This document shows, piece after piece, positions 25,307 through 33,763 of a DNA stretch of 64,000 nucleotides. Both the position numbers and the translations under genes were made by a program. Positions within the stretch are counted from its first letter, which is position 1. Each line of letters opens with the position of its first letter. This DNA is from Gryllotalpicola protaetiae (GTDB lineage Bacteria; Actinomycetota; Actinomycetes; Actinomycetales; Microbacteriaceae), in contig NZ_CP032624.1 in assembly GCF_003627055.1 (NCBI RefSeq), forward strand, positions 1,302,001 to 1,366,000, given 5' to 3'. The notes beneath the pieces were generated by a model. The model did no database searches. It had not been told where the DNA came from and saw only the letters and a list, made by a program, of their open reading frames with translations.

Positions 25307-28300
25307 CTAGTTGGTCACCGCCGCGCGACGCGCGAGCCGACGCTCGCGCGCGCCCTCGACGAGGTTGTACAGCGTCGGCAGCACGACCAGCGTCAGCACC
25401 GTCGACGAAACGAGCCCGCCGATCACCACGATCGCGAGCGGCTGCGAGATGAACGAGCCATGCCCCGTGATGCCGAGCGCCATGGGCGTGAGCGCGCAGA
25501 TCGTGGCGAGCGCGGTCATCAGGATGGGGCGCAGACGCCGAGAGGCTCCGTGCGCGACGGCCTCCGGCACAGGCATCCCCCGTTCTCGATATTGGTTCAC
25601 GAGGTCGACGAGCACGATCGCGTTCGTCACCACGATGCCGATCAGCATCAGCACGCCGATGAGCGAGGCGACGCCGAGCGGGACGCCCGAGACGAGCTGC
25701 AGCAGGATCGCGCCGGTCGCGGCGAACGGCACAGAGACGAGCAGCAGCAGCGGCTGCCGCAGCGACTTGAACGTCGCGACCATGACGATGTAGACGATCA
25801 GGATCGCCGCGAGCAGCGCGAGCCCCAGCTGCGAGAACGCCTGCGACTGGCTCTGCTGCACACCGCCGAGGGTCGCGGTCGCACCGGTCGGCAGGTGCAC
25901 CGCGGCGAGCGCGGTGTTGACGTCGCGGTTCGCCTGGGTGAGGTCCTGGCTGGCGGGCGTCGCCGTGATCGTCGCGCTGCGCTGGCCCTTGACGGTCGTG
26001 ACCTTGGTCGGGCCGGTCGACTGATGCACGTCGGCGAGGTCGCTGAGCGCCACGGGGCCCGTCGCCGTCGGCACCTGCAGCGCCTTCAGCTGATCGACCG
26101 TCGTCGGCGCATCGGGGTTGTCGAGGTAGATCTTGAGCGTCGTCTGGTCGATGGCGATCGTGCCGATCTGCGTCGGCTGCATCGACTGCGAGACGAGCTG
26201 GCTGAGCGCGACCTCGGTGAGGCCCGCCTGCGCGGCCTTCGCACGGTCGACGTCGACGGCGATGTACGGCAGGTCGGCCGACAGCCCGCTGCTCACCTGG
26301 GTGAGGGAGTGATAGCCGTCCAGCTTCTTGACGAGCGCGTCGGATGCCTGCTGCAGACTCTCGTCGTTCGGCGCCGTCACGTCGATCTCGATGTCGCTGG
26401 AGCCACCGAGGCCCTGACTCGACGCGAGCTGCACGGTGCCGACGTCATGCAGGGTCTTCAGTTCGTCCTTGATCGTGTTCTGCAGGGCGACCTGGTCTGC
26501 GCTCGCGTCCGTGGTGACCGAGAAGGTCGTGCCGCTTCCGCCGCCGCCGAACGCGTCGGCGATCGCGCTGCCGCTGCCCCCCACCGAGGTCTGCACGATC
26601 TCGACTCCCTTCGTGTCGCGCAGCAGCTTCTCGACGGGCTTCGATGCGTCGTTCTTGGCGTCGAGGCTCGCGCCGGGCGGCAGGGTCTGGTTGACGGTGA
26701 GCGTGTTCTGGCCGCTGTCGCCGAGGAAGTTCGTGGTGAGCAGCGGGCCGAGCGCGACGGTGCCGACGAGCACCCCGACCGCGATGAGCACGGTGACGCC
26801 GGAGTGGCGCAGCGTCCACCGGATGATCGGCAGGTAGCCCCGCTGCAGCCGGGTCGGGTGCTCGAGCTCGTCGGTTCTTCCCGCCTCGATCTGCTCGTCG
26901 ATCGCGGCGCGACTTCCGGGCTTGAGCTTGGGGGGCCGCACGAACCAGTAGGCGAGCACAGGCACGATCGTGAGCGCGACCAGCAGCGACGCGAGCAGCG
27001 CGATCGTGACCGTCAGCGCGAACGGACGGAACAGCTCACCCGTGACATCGCCGACGAAGGCGATCGGAGCGAACACCGCGACGGTCGTGATGGTCGACGC
27101 CGTGATCGCGCCGGCCACCTCGCGCACGGCCTTCACCACAGTCGCGGCCCGGTCGGCGCCCGGCACGAGATGTCGCTTGATGTTCTCGATGACGACGATC
27201 GAGTCGTCGACCACGCGCCCGATCGCGATCGTCAGGCCGCCGAGCGTGATGATGTTCAGCGTGTAGTCGCTCGCCCACATCACGATGAAGGTGATGAGCA
27301 CGCTCGTCGGAATCGAGATCGCGGTCACGATCGTCGACCGCACCGAGAGCAGGAAGACCAGGATCACGATCACCGCGAATCCGAGGCCGAGCAGGCCCTC
27401 TTCTGCCAGCGACGAGATCGACTGCGTGATGAACGGCGCCTGATCGAACACGGTGGTGAGCTTGACGTCGCCGCCGAGCTTGTCCTTGAGGTCGGGAATG
27501 AGCTTCTTGACCCCGTCTGAGACCGCGACGGTGTTGGCCGCTGGCAGCTTGGTGACGGCGATCGTGAGCGCGGGTTCGCCGTTCACGCGCGAGAGCGTGG
27601 TGGTCGGGTCGGTATCAAGGGCGACGGATGCCACGTCGCCGATGGTCTTCGGCTGAACAGCCGCGGGCGCCGCCAGCGGCAGACCGGGTCGGCCCGAGGC
27701 ATCCGCCCCCTGCCCTGAAATCAGCGGCAGTCCCGTGATGTCGTCGACCGACCCGAGCTGCGAGCCGGCCTGCACGGTCAGCGTCTGCGCGCCCTGCGTG
27801 AGCTGGCCGGCGCCGACGAGCACGCCGTTCTGCTGCAGCGCGCTCGTGATCGCCTGTGTGCTCAGCCCGGCGGCGGCAAGCTTCGCGCTGTCAGGTGTGA
27901 TCGTCACCCGCTGGCCGGCGAGGCCGATGAGCTGGGCGTCGTCGACCCCGTCGACCTTCTTGATCTCGGGCAGCACGAGGCGCGTGATGTCGTCGCCGAG
28001 CTTGGCCGTGTCTTCCGTGCCGGTCGCCGCGATCTGGATGACGGGCAGATCGTCGAGGCTCGCGCTGATCACCTGGGGCGTGACGTTGGCGGGCAACGCC
28101 GACGAGATCTGGTTGATCGCCTGGTTGAGCTTCTGCTCGGCCGTGTCGAGGTTGGTGCCGTAATTGAACTGCGCCGTGATCAGCGACTGGTTGGTCGAGC
28201 TGACCGCCGACGTCTGATCGAGGCCCGGCACACCCTGGATCGCCGTCTCGATCGGCGTGCTGACGTCGTTCGAGACCACCGCCGGGCTCGCGCCGGGGTA

Positions 28301-28453
28301 CGTCGTCAGGATCGCGAGCTGCGGGAACTGCACAGAGGGGATCAGTTCCTGCTTGAGATTCGTCAGCGCAAAGCCTCCGAAGACCGCGGCGCAGATCGTG
28401 ATGAGGGCGATGAGCGCGCGGTTCTTCATGCTCAGGACGGCGAGACGATGCAT
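25307..28453 (-). CDS. RND-family efflux transporter (AcrB/SwrC-like)
   Basis: 1048 aa, the normal length for HAE-type RND pumps: 12 TM helices and two large extracytoplasmic loops. N-terminus MHRLAVLSMKNRALIALITICAAVFGGFAL. The TM4 motif region is GLTIAIGRVVDDSIVVIENIKRHL, and a second symmetric copy is GIVVTNAIVLVDLVNQYRERG. In a monoderm it works without an outer-membrane channel; SwrC in Bacillus exports surfactin. It is divergent from the DUF4097-PadR operon across a 141-bp spacer holding PadR-type palindromes, so PadR may control it too. Confidence 0.92.
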   Translation of the reverse strand: MHRLAVLSMKNRALIALITICAAVFGGFALTNLKQELIPSVQFPQLAILTTYPGASPAVVSNDVSTPIETAIQGVPGLDQTSAVSSTNQSLITAQFNYGTNLDTAEQKLNQAINQISSALPANVTPQVISASLDDLPVIQIAATGTEDTAKLGDDITRLVLPEIKKVDGVDDAQLIGLAGQRVTITPDSAKLAAAGLSTQAITSALQQNGVLVGAGQLTQGAQTLTVQAGSQLGSVDDITGLPLISGQGADASGRPGLPLAAPAAVQPKTIGDVASVALDTDPTTTLSRVNGEPALTIAVTKLPAANTVAVSDGVKKLIPDLKDKLGGDVKLTTVFDQAPFITQSISSLAEEGLLGLGFAVIVILVFLLSVRSTIVTAISIPTSVLITFIVMWASDYTLNIITLGGLTIAIGRVVDDSIVVIENIKRHLVPGADRAATVVKAVREVAGAITASTITTVAVFAPIAFVGDVTGELFRPFALTVTIALLASLLVALTIVPVLAYWFVRPPKLKPGSRAAIDEQIEAGRTDELEHPTRLQRGYLPIIRWTLRHSGVTVLIAVGVLVGTVALGPLLTTNFLGDSGQNTLTVNQTLPPGASLDAKNDASKPVEKLLRDTKGVEIVQTSVGGSGSAIADAFGGGGSGTTFSVTTDASADQVALQNTIKDELKTLHDVGTVQLASSQGLGGSSDIEIDVTAPNDESLQQASDALVKKLDGYHSLTQVSSGLSADLPYIAVDVDRAKAAQAGLTEVALSQLVSQSMQPTQIGTIAIDQTTLKIYLDNPDAPTTVDQLKALQVPTATGPVALSDLADVHQSTGPTKVTTVKGQRSATITATPASQDLTQANRDVNTALAAVHLPTGATATLGGVQQSQSQAFSQLGLALLAAILIVYIVMVATFKSLRQPLLLLVSVPFAATGAILLQLVSGVPLGVASLIGVLMLIGIVVTNAIVLVDLVNQYRERGMPVPEAVAHGASRRLRPILMTALATICALTPMALGITGHGSFISQPLAIVVIGGLVSSTVLTLVVLPTLYNLVEGARERRLARRAAVTN

Positions 28454-28480
28454 GCGTGCATCCTGTCAGCGAGAGATAAC

Positions 28481-28496
28481 GCGCACCTGGGTGCGC
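28481..28496. promoter_or_regulatory. Inverted repeat upstream of RND gene
   Basis: GCGCACC (28481-28487) and GGTGCGC (28490-28496), 7-bp arms with a 2-bp centre, about 28 bp before the RND start codon. It could be an operator or an mRNA leader hairpin. Function unknown. Confidence 0.4.
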
Positions 28497-28525
28497 GGGA
28501 CCGCCTCGCAGGGGTGGAACCGGCA

Positions 28526-28585
28526 TTGCAAACGCGATATATCGTGTTATTCTGATCCTGCAGCGTTCGAGATATATCGCGTTTG
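28526..28585 (+). promoter_or_regulatory. Promoter with twin PadR-type operators for DUF4097-padR
   Basis: TTGCAA (28526-28531), a 16-bp spacer and TATTCT (28548-28553) form a plausible promoter. The 15-bp arm CAAACGCGATATATC (28529-28543) falls in its spacer, and the exact complement lies at 28571-28585. Each arm contains GATATATC. ATAT-centred dyads are typical of PadR regulators, and a PadR is encoded by the second gene of the operon. Binding would block the polymerase directly. Confidence 0.75.
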
Positions 28586-28594
28586 GAGTGCGAA

Positions 28595-29440
28595 ATGCCC
28601 GAAGAGAAGTGGCTCGTCAACCCGGGCCAGTCGAAGACCGTCGACATCGACGGCATCACGTCCGTCAAGATCAGCCTGATCGGCGGTCAGGTCGACGTCA
28701 TCGGCCACGACGAGCCGACCACCCGCGTCGAGGTCTCCGCCGTCACCGGCAAGGACATCAAGATCACCACCGAGAACGGCCGCCTCGAGATCGACCACCC
28801 CCAGCTGCGCTGGGACAACTTCATCGACGTCTTCCGCAGTTGGCAGGGCCGCGCGCGCGCCGACGTGAGCGTCCTGGTGCCGCGCAACGTCGCCCTCAAG
28901 CTCGGCACGGTCAGCGGCCACGCCCTGGTCTCGGGCCTCATCAGCGACGCCCGCCTCAGCACGGTGAACGGCGACCTCACCGCCGACACTCTCGTCGGCA
29001 ACGTCGAGCTCAATGCCGTCTCCGGCGAGCTGGCGGTTCAGAACCACCTCGGCGCCGTCAAGGCGAACACGGTCAGCGGCGACGTCACCGCGAGCGGCAC
29101 GCTCAGCCGGGTCACGGTCGACGGCGTGAGCGGCAACGTCTTCCTCGATGTGCGCGGGATTCCCGACACGATCCGCCACAACACGGTGAGCGGCGACCTC
29201 ACGCTGCGCCTCGACGGCGACGCGCCTGCCCGCTTCCGCGTCAACACGGTGTCCGGCGTGCTGCAGGTCGACAACTCCATCTACCGCGGCGCGGGCGCCC
29301 GCAACTTCGACTACCAGGACGGCCCGCTCGACAAGCTCTGGATCGACGTGAACGCCAACTCCGTGAGCGGCAACCTCTCCGTCGTCCGGCGCGCAGCGTC
29401 CACCGGCGCACCGGACGACGCGCCCAAGGCCACCGCATGA
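28595..29440 (+). CDS. DUF4097-family beta-repeat protein
   Basis: 281 aa, no signal peptide. Repeating motif xVSGxVxxxxL / TVNGDLTAD every ~20 residues (GTVSGHALVSGLISDARL, NAVSGELAV, NTVSGDVTASG, GVSGNVFLDV, NTVSGDLTL, NSVSGNLSV) gives a putative parallel beta-helix of the DUF4097 type. Function unknown; genes of this type are often paired with PadR regulators, as here (ATGA overlap). ATG 28595 is preceded by GGAG at 28585-28588. Confidence 0.85.
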   Translation: MPEEKWLVNPGQSKTVDIDGITSVKISLIGGQVDVIGHDEPTTRVEVSAVTGKDIKITTENGRLEIDHPQLRWDNFIDVFRSWQGRARADVSVLVPRNVALKLGTVSGHALVSGLISDARLSTVNGDLTADTLVGNVELNAVSGELAVQNHLGAVKANTVSGDVTASGTLSRVTVDGVSGNVFLDVRGIPDTIRHNTVSGDLTLRLDGDAPARFRVNTVSGVLQVDNSIYRGAGARNFDYQDGPLDKLWIDVNANSVSGNLSVVRRAASTGAPDDAPKATA

Positions 29441-30066
29441 CGCCCCCGGTCTTCAGCCACGGCAGCCTCCGCCTCTACCTGCTCAGCCTGCTCGAAGAGG
29501 CGCCGAAGCACGGCTACGAGCTCATCCAGGCGCTCGAGGCCCGCTTCGGCGGCACCTACAGCCCGAGCGCGGGCACCATCTATCCGCGGCTCTCGAAGCT
29601 GGAAGAAGAGGGCCTGGTCACCAAGACCACGCAGGGCCGCAAGACGGTCTATGAGATCACGGATGCGGGCAGGGAAGAGCTCACAGCACGAGAGGCCGAG
29701 CTCCGCGACATCGAAGCCGAGGTCACCGACTCCGTGCGCCGCCTGGCCGACGAGGTGCGCCAGGGCGTCAACGACGCCCTGAAGTCCCTGCGCGCCGACC
29801 TGGCGAGCGCCGCGCGCGAGTCGAAGGAGCACGCGAAGCCAGGCGATTTCCAGGCCGGTCCACAGAACCTCAACGTCGACGCACAGGTGCATTCGCGCTT
29901 CGCGCTGCGCGAGGCAGAGCTCGCCCTCAACGAGTTCCGCCAGCAGCTGCGCAGCGAGCTGCGGGCGGTGGCGGCCAAGGGCGAGCTGACGGATGCCGCG
30001 GTCGGCCGCCTGCGCGCCGAGCTCGCGCGCCTGCGGGCGGATGTTCTGCAGGTGATACACCGCTGA
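29437..30066 (+). CDS. PadR-family transcriptional regulator
   Basis: 209 aa. N-terminal winged helix (residues 5-85): FSHGSLRLYLLSLLEEAPKHGYELIQALEARFGGTYSPSAGTIYPRLSKLEEEGLV in pieces, the canonical PadR signature. A long helical C-terminal region rich in Glu/Arg, probably coiled-coil, follows. It starts within the DUF4097 stop codon. Likely binds the GATATATC palindromes upstream of its operon and may also repress the divergent RND pump. Confidence 0.93.
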   Translation: MTPPVFSHGSLRLYLLSLLEEAPKHGYELIQALEARFGGTYSPSAGTIYPRLSKLEEEGLVTKTTQGRKTVYEITDAGREELTAREAELRDIEAEVTDSVRRLADEVRQGVNDALKSLRADLASAARESKEHAKPGDFQAGPQNLNVDAQVHSRFALREAELALNEFRQQLRSELRAVAAKGELTDAAVGRLRAELARLRADVLQVIHR

Positions 30067-30106
30067 ACACCTGCTTAGAGGTGTCCCGAGATCGCGGCGC
30101 GCGGTT

Positions 30107-30134
30107 TTGACAGGTGTTTGGCGGGTATTAGAGT
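30107..30134 (+). promoter_or_regulatory. Promoter of kimA-like gene, leaderless
   Basis: TTGACA (30107-30112), a 16-bp spacer and TAGAGT (30129-30134) form a near-consensus sigma-70-type promoter. The GTG start is 8 nt beyond the -10, so the transcript would begin at or next to the start codon. Confidence 0.75.
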
Positions 30135-30142
30135 TGCCGCTC

Positions 30143-32356
30143 GTGACAAACGAGGCTAAGACCTCAACCACCGAGGCCTTCTCTGCCAAACGCTGGTTGA
30201 TCGGTGAGCCATTGGCGAGCGAGAAGCTCGAGGGCCAGCTGCTGCCGAAGCGTCTTGCGCTACCCATCTTCGCCTCCGACGCGCTGTCCTCCGTGGCGTA
30301 CGGCCCGCAGGAGCTCATGCTGATCCTGCTCGCGGGCGGGGTGTCGTTCCTGGCGTTCTCCCCGTGGATCGCCCTCGCGGTCGTCGTCGTCCTCGTCACC
30401 GTCGTCGCCTCGTACCGCCAGCTGATCAGGGCCTACCCGTCGGGCGGCGGCGACTTCGAGGTCGCGCACAAGAACCTCGGCGAGAAGGCCGGCCTCATCG
30501 TGGCCGCCGCCCTGCTCACGGACTACGTGCTGACGGTCGCCGTGTCGGTCGCCTCCGGCGTCGACAACATCATCTCCGCCGCGCCGATGCTCCACGAGTT
30601 CCGGGTCGAGCTCTCCATCGTCTTCGTCGCCCTCATCGCGGTCGCGAACCTGCGCGGCGTGCGCGAGGCGAGCAAGGCCTTCGCGATTCCGACGTACGTC
30701 TTCGCCGCCAGCATCGCCGTCATGGTGATCACGGCCCTGGTCCGCACCGCCGCGGGGCACGCCCCGGTCGCGGAATCCGCCGGCTACTCGGTCGCCCATG
30801 TCGAGCAGCTCACGCAGGCCGGGCTGATCCTGCTGCTGCTGCGCGCGTTCGCGAGCGGCTGCTCGGCACTGACCGGCGTCGAGGCGATCGCGAACGGCGT
30901 GCAGGCGTTCCGCGTGCCGAAGATCCGCAACGCGCGCACCACCCTGCTGATGCTCGGCGGCATCGCCGTCACGCTGTTCGTCGGCCTCGTGATCACCGGC
31001 CTCATCGCGCATGTGCACTACGCGCAGAACCCGTGCGACCTCGTCGGCTTCGCGCACTGCACGACCGAGCCGCAGCGCAGCCTCATCGCGCAGATCGCGG
31101 CGGCGACCTTCGGCAACAACTCCGTGCTGTTCTTCGTGGTGCAGGCGGCGACGGCGATCGTCCTGCTGCTGGCGGCGAACACCGCGTTCAATGGGTTCCC
31201 GCTGCTGACCTACGTGCTCGCGAAGGACTCGTACGCGCCGAAGGCGCTCAGCACCCGCGGCGACCGGCTCGTCTTCTCGAACGGCGTCGTCGGCCTCGCG
31301 CTCGCGGCGATCGTGCTGCTGGTGATCTACCAGGCGAACCTGTCGAACCTGATCCAGCTGTACATCATCGGCGTCTTCGTCTCGTTCACCCTCGGTCAGT
31401 CGGGCATGGTGCGGCACTGGCTGCGACTGCTTCGAGACGGCAAGGAGGGGGCCGGATTCCGCACGCAGGACGGCGAGCTGATGAACCGCGGCTCGATCAT
31501 CCGCAGCCTGAGCATCAACATGTTCGGCGCGATCCTCACGGCATCCGTTCTCATCGTCGTCACCATCACGAAGTTCACGCACGGCGCCTGGATCGTGTTC
31601 ATCATCATGCCGGTGCTGTGGCTGCTGATGCTCGGCGTGAACCGCTACTACCGCGACGTCGAGAAGGAGGTCGAGGTCGACGCCGGCACGACCTACGGCT
31701 CAACCGGCGACCACGCGATCGTGCTCGTCGGGAAGATGCAGAAGCCGGCGCTCAAGGCGCTCGACTACGCGATCGCGGCGAAGCACGACTCGATCGAGGC
31801 CGTGCACATCGTCGTCGACGCCGAGTCGACCGATCGGCTCAAACAGCAGTGGAAGGACATGAACATCCATGTCCCGCTGACGCTGATCGACTCGCCGTAC
31901 CGCGACTACGCGACCCCCCTCGCGAAGTACATCAAGAAGCGCCGCGAGTTCTGCGGGTCTGAGGTCGTGACGGTCTACCTGCCGCAGTACATCGTGGGTC
32001 ACTGGTGGGAGCAGATCCTGCACAACCACCGTGCCCGGCGCATCAGCCGCGAGCTGATGCTCGTGCACGGTGTCGTGATCGCGCTCGTGCCGTGGCTGCT
32101 CGACTCCTCCGAGCTCATCTACGGGCGCCGGTCGCGCCCGCTGCCCGGCCAGGACCGCCGCGGCGAGCCGCCGCGCCGCATGCCGGCGCGCAGCCCCGGA
32201 GCGTCGACCCCGGCTGCTCGCGCCGCTGCCGCCGCCGAGGCGATCGCCGCGGCGAACGCCGAGGTGCGAGGCAGCGAGGCGACAGCGCCGGTGGCGACGC
32301 AGCCGGGCGACGGCGAGGTGCGAGAGCCTGCCATCACCGCACAGCCGAAGCGCTAG
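30143..32356 (+). CDS. KimA-like potassium/amino-acid permease (APC superfamily)
   Basis: 737 aa. The N-terminus AKRWLIGEPLASEKLEGQLLPKRLALPIFASDALSSVAYG matches the KimA (YdaO) signature, notably SDALSSVAYG. About 12 TM helices to residue ~485, then a cytoplasmic USP-like domain (HAIVLVGKMQKPALKALDYAIAAKHDSIEAVHIVVD). KimA is a high-affinity K+ importer inhibited by c-di-AMP binding at this domain. A ~70-residue Pro/Ala/Arg-rich tail is extra. GTG 30143 follows a TTGACA/TAGAGT promoter with no room for a leader. The stop overlaps the convergent AHSA1 stop (CTAG). Specificity for K+ is inferred from similarity. Confidence 0.82.
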   Translation: MTNEAKTSTTEAFSAKRWLIGEPLASEKLEGQLLPKRLALPIFASDALSSVAYGPQELMLILLAGGVSFLAFSPWIALAVVVVLVTVVASYRQLIRAYPSGGGDFEVAHKNLGEKAGLIVAAALLTDYVLTVAVSVASGVDNIISAAPMLHEFRVELSIVFVALIAVANLRGVREASKAFAIPTYVFAASIAVMVITALVRTAAGHAPVAESAGYSVAHVEQLTQAGLILLLLRAFASGCSALTGVEAIANGVQAFRVPKIRNARTTLLMLGGIAVTLFVGLVITGLIAHVHYAQNPCDLVGFAHCTTEPQRSLIAQIAAATFGNNSVLFFVVQAATAIVLLLAANTAFNGFPLLTYVLAKDSYAPKALSTRGDRLVFSNGVVGLALAAIVLLVIYQANLSNLIQLYIIGVFVSFTLGQSGMVRHWLRLLRDGKEGAGFRTQDGELMNRGSIIRSLSINMFGAILTASVLIVVTITKFTHGAWIVFIIMPVLWLLMLGVNRYYRDVEKEVEVDAGTTYGSTGDHAIVLVGKMQKPALKALDYAIAAKHDSIEAVHIVVDAESTDRLKQQWKDMNIHVPLTLIDSPYRDYATPLAKYIKKRREFCGSEVVTVYLPQYIVGHWWEQILHNHRARRISRELMLVHGVVIALVPWLLDSSELIYGRRSRPLPGQDRRGEPPRRMPARSPGASTPAARAAAAAEAIAAANAEVRGSEATAPVATQPGDGEVREPAITAQPKR

Positions 32357-32796
32357 TCGAACTCGGCGACGCGCACGTCGTGCGGCGACGGGGTCCCTTT
32401 CCCCGTCTCAACGAGCCTCTTGAGACTCATGAGGTAGCTCGCCCACTTCGTGCTGCAGTGGTGCATGAACTCGACGGGCTCGGCCCATCCGCGATGGGCG
32501 AAGAGCAACACCGTCCAGTCGCCGTCGACGCGAAGCCGCCACTCGATGGTCGTGTCGATCCACTCGGCGGGGCCGCCTGTGACCAGCCATGTCACACGCT
32601 CATTCGGCACGGCCTCGATGACCTTCAGGTCGAAGCCGCCCGGCGGGAAGCGGAACACGATCGTGCCGCCGAGACCGGCGTCGCCCGTCGTGTCCTCCGT
32701 CCACCAGCCGGCGAGGCCGTCGATGGTGGTGAGCGCGTCGTACACCGACTCCGGCTCAATCCGCTCGACCGCGATGCGGTGCAGGATGTCGACCAT
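32353..32796 (-). CDS. AHSA1/SRPBCC-domain protein
   Basis: 147 aa, a single START/Bet v 1-like fold: ILHRIAVERIEPESVYDALTTIDGLAGWWTEDTTGD...PNERVTWLVTG...TTIEWRL. The WW after the first helix is typical of AHSA1-type members. Third gene of an AHSA1-ArsR-AHSA1 operon (12 bp after arsR). Ligand unknown. Confidence 0.87.
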   Translation of the reverse strand: MVDILHRIAVERIEPESVYDALTTIDGLAGWWTEDTTGDAGLGGTIVFRFPPGGFDLKVIEAVPNERVTWLVTGGPAEWIDTTIEWRLRVDGDWTVLLFAHRGWAEPVEFMHHCSTKWASYLMSLKRLVETGKGTPSPHDVRVAEFD

Positions 32797-32808
32797 GGCC
32801 GCCCTCCC

Positions 32809-33153
32809 CTAGCTCTTCTTCGTCTGACGCTGGATCGCCTCGGCGATCCGCTTGATGCGGGCAAGTCGGGCATCCCACGCCGCGCCCACGGCGGCGAGCT
32901 GCGCGACCGCGCGCGCGAACTGGGCCGCGTCGATCTCGTAATGCCGCTCGCGTCCGCTCACCGTGCCGTGCACGAGCCCGGCCTGGTCGAGCACTCCGAG
33001 GTGCTTCGCGACGGCCTGCCTGGTGACGGGCAGGCGTTCGCTGAGCGAGGTCGACGTGCCGGCGCCCTCGAGGAGCAGGTCGAGGATGCGGCGGCGGGTC
33101 GGGTCGCCGAGGGCGGACCAGAGCTCGTCGTCGATGGCCGCCGCGGTGGTCAT
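32809..33153 (-). CDS. ArsR-family regulator
   Basis: 114 aa. The wHTH fills the protein: DDELWSALGDPTRRRILDLLLEGAGTSTSLSERLPVTRQAVAKHLGVLDQAGLV, wing GRERHYEID. No metal-binding CxC motif in helix 5, so it is of the non-metal type commonly found with SRPBCC proteins. The ATG overlaps the stop of the preceding SRPBCC gene (ATGA). Likely binds the two GCAAC-5-GTTGC dyads upstream of the operon. Confidence 0.9.
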   Translation of the reverse strand: MTTAAAIDDELWSALGDPTRRRILDLLLEGAGTSTSLSERLPVTRQAVAKHLGVLDQAGLVHGTVSGRERHYEIDAAQFARAVAQLAAVGAAWDARLARIKRIAEAIQRQTKKS

Positions 33154-33629
33154 GAGGCGCTCCGCAAGGACGCGGTGTACGGGGCGAGCTTCGGCAGGAA
33201 GAGGTTCCAGCCGGACACGTGGTCCTTGAAAAGCGACTCCGTCGCCGCGGCGTCCCAGCCGAGCTCACGGAAGCCGGTCTCGACGAACTTCACCGTGGTG
33301 CCCTCGCCCGTCGGCACGAGCTCGAAGGTGACGAGCATCGAGTTGCCCGGGGCGCCCTGCGCGCCGACCGGCTGGGTCCAGCGGAACGAGAAGCTCCGCG
33401 GCCGATCGAGGTCGACGACCGTGAAGCCCTGCACCTTCACGCCGTTGCCGCGGTCGCCGAAGGTGATCGATCCGGTGCTGCCCGGACGCGGCTCGTAGTC
33501 GGCCTCGTCCGGCCACCACTGCGCCACATGCTCCGGCATGCTGATGACGTCGAACACGATCTCGGGCGAGGCATCGATGTAGAGCTCGCGCCTGATCTCG
33601 CCGAGTTCGGCGCTGTCGAAGATGTCCAC
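33150..33629 (-). CDS. AHSA1/SRPBCC-domain protein
   Basis: 159 aa: IRRELYIDASPEIVFDVISMPEHVAQWWPDEADYEPRPGSTGSITFG...RSFSFRWTQPVG...MLVTFELVPTGEGTTVKFVETGF. GTG 33629 is chosen because AGGAGG lies 5 nt upstream; an in-frame TTG at 33644 would place the RBS inside the gene. First gene of the operon with ArsR. Function of such pairs is generally unknown. Confidence 0.87.
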   Translation of the reverse strand: MDIFDSAELGEIRRELYIDASPEIVFDVISMPEHVAQWWPDEADYEPRPGSTGSITFGDRGNGVKVQGFTVVDLDRPRSFSFRWTQPVGAQGAPGNSMLVTFELVPTGEGTTVKFVETGFRELGWDAAATESLFKDHVSGWNLFLPKLAPYTASLRSAS

Positions 33630-33639
33630 ATGATCCTCC

Positions 33640-33656
33640 TGCAACTATCGGTTGCA
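33640..33656. promoter_or_regulatory. ArsR-type operator, proximal
   Basis: TGCAAC (33640-33645) and GTTGCA (33651-33656) with a 5-bp centre. It overlaps the RBS region of the AHSA1-ArsR operon. Same half-sites as the dyad 45 bp further upstream. Confidence 0.75.
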
Positions 33657-33684
33657 GGTCAGAGTAGGCCGCCTTCGCGATTAA

Positions 33685-33701
33685 CGCAACCAATTGTTGC
33701 G
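33685..33701. promoter_or_regulatory. ArsR-type operator, distal
   Basis: CGCAAC (33685-33690) and GTTGCG (33696-33701) around an AT-rich centre CAATT. Together with the proximal site this gives two dyads whose starts are 45 bp apart, about four helical turns, upstream of the AHSA1-ArsR operon. Confidence 0.75.
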
Positions 33702-33763
33702 CCAATCGCAGCCTGCGCCGATTCATCGAGACCGGTCGAGGGCGGGCGTTCCGAGCTGCGGGC

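Noticed and set aside
25460-27520. 686-aa open frame antisense to the RND gene
   Set aside because: Arg/Asp/His-rich shadow typical of high-GC DNA; the RND reading is complete and motif-bearing.
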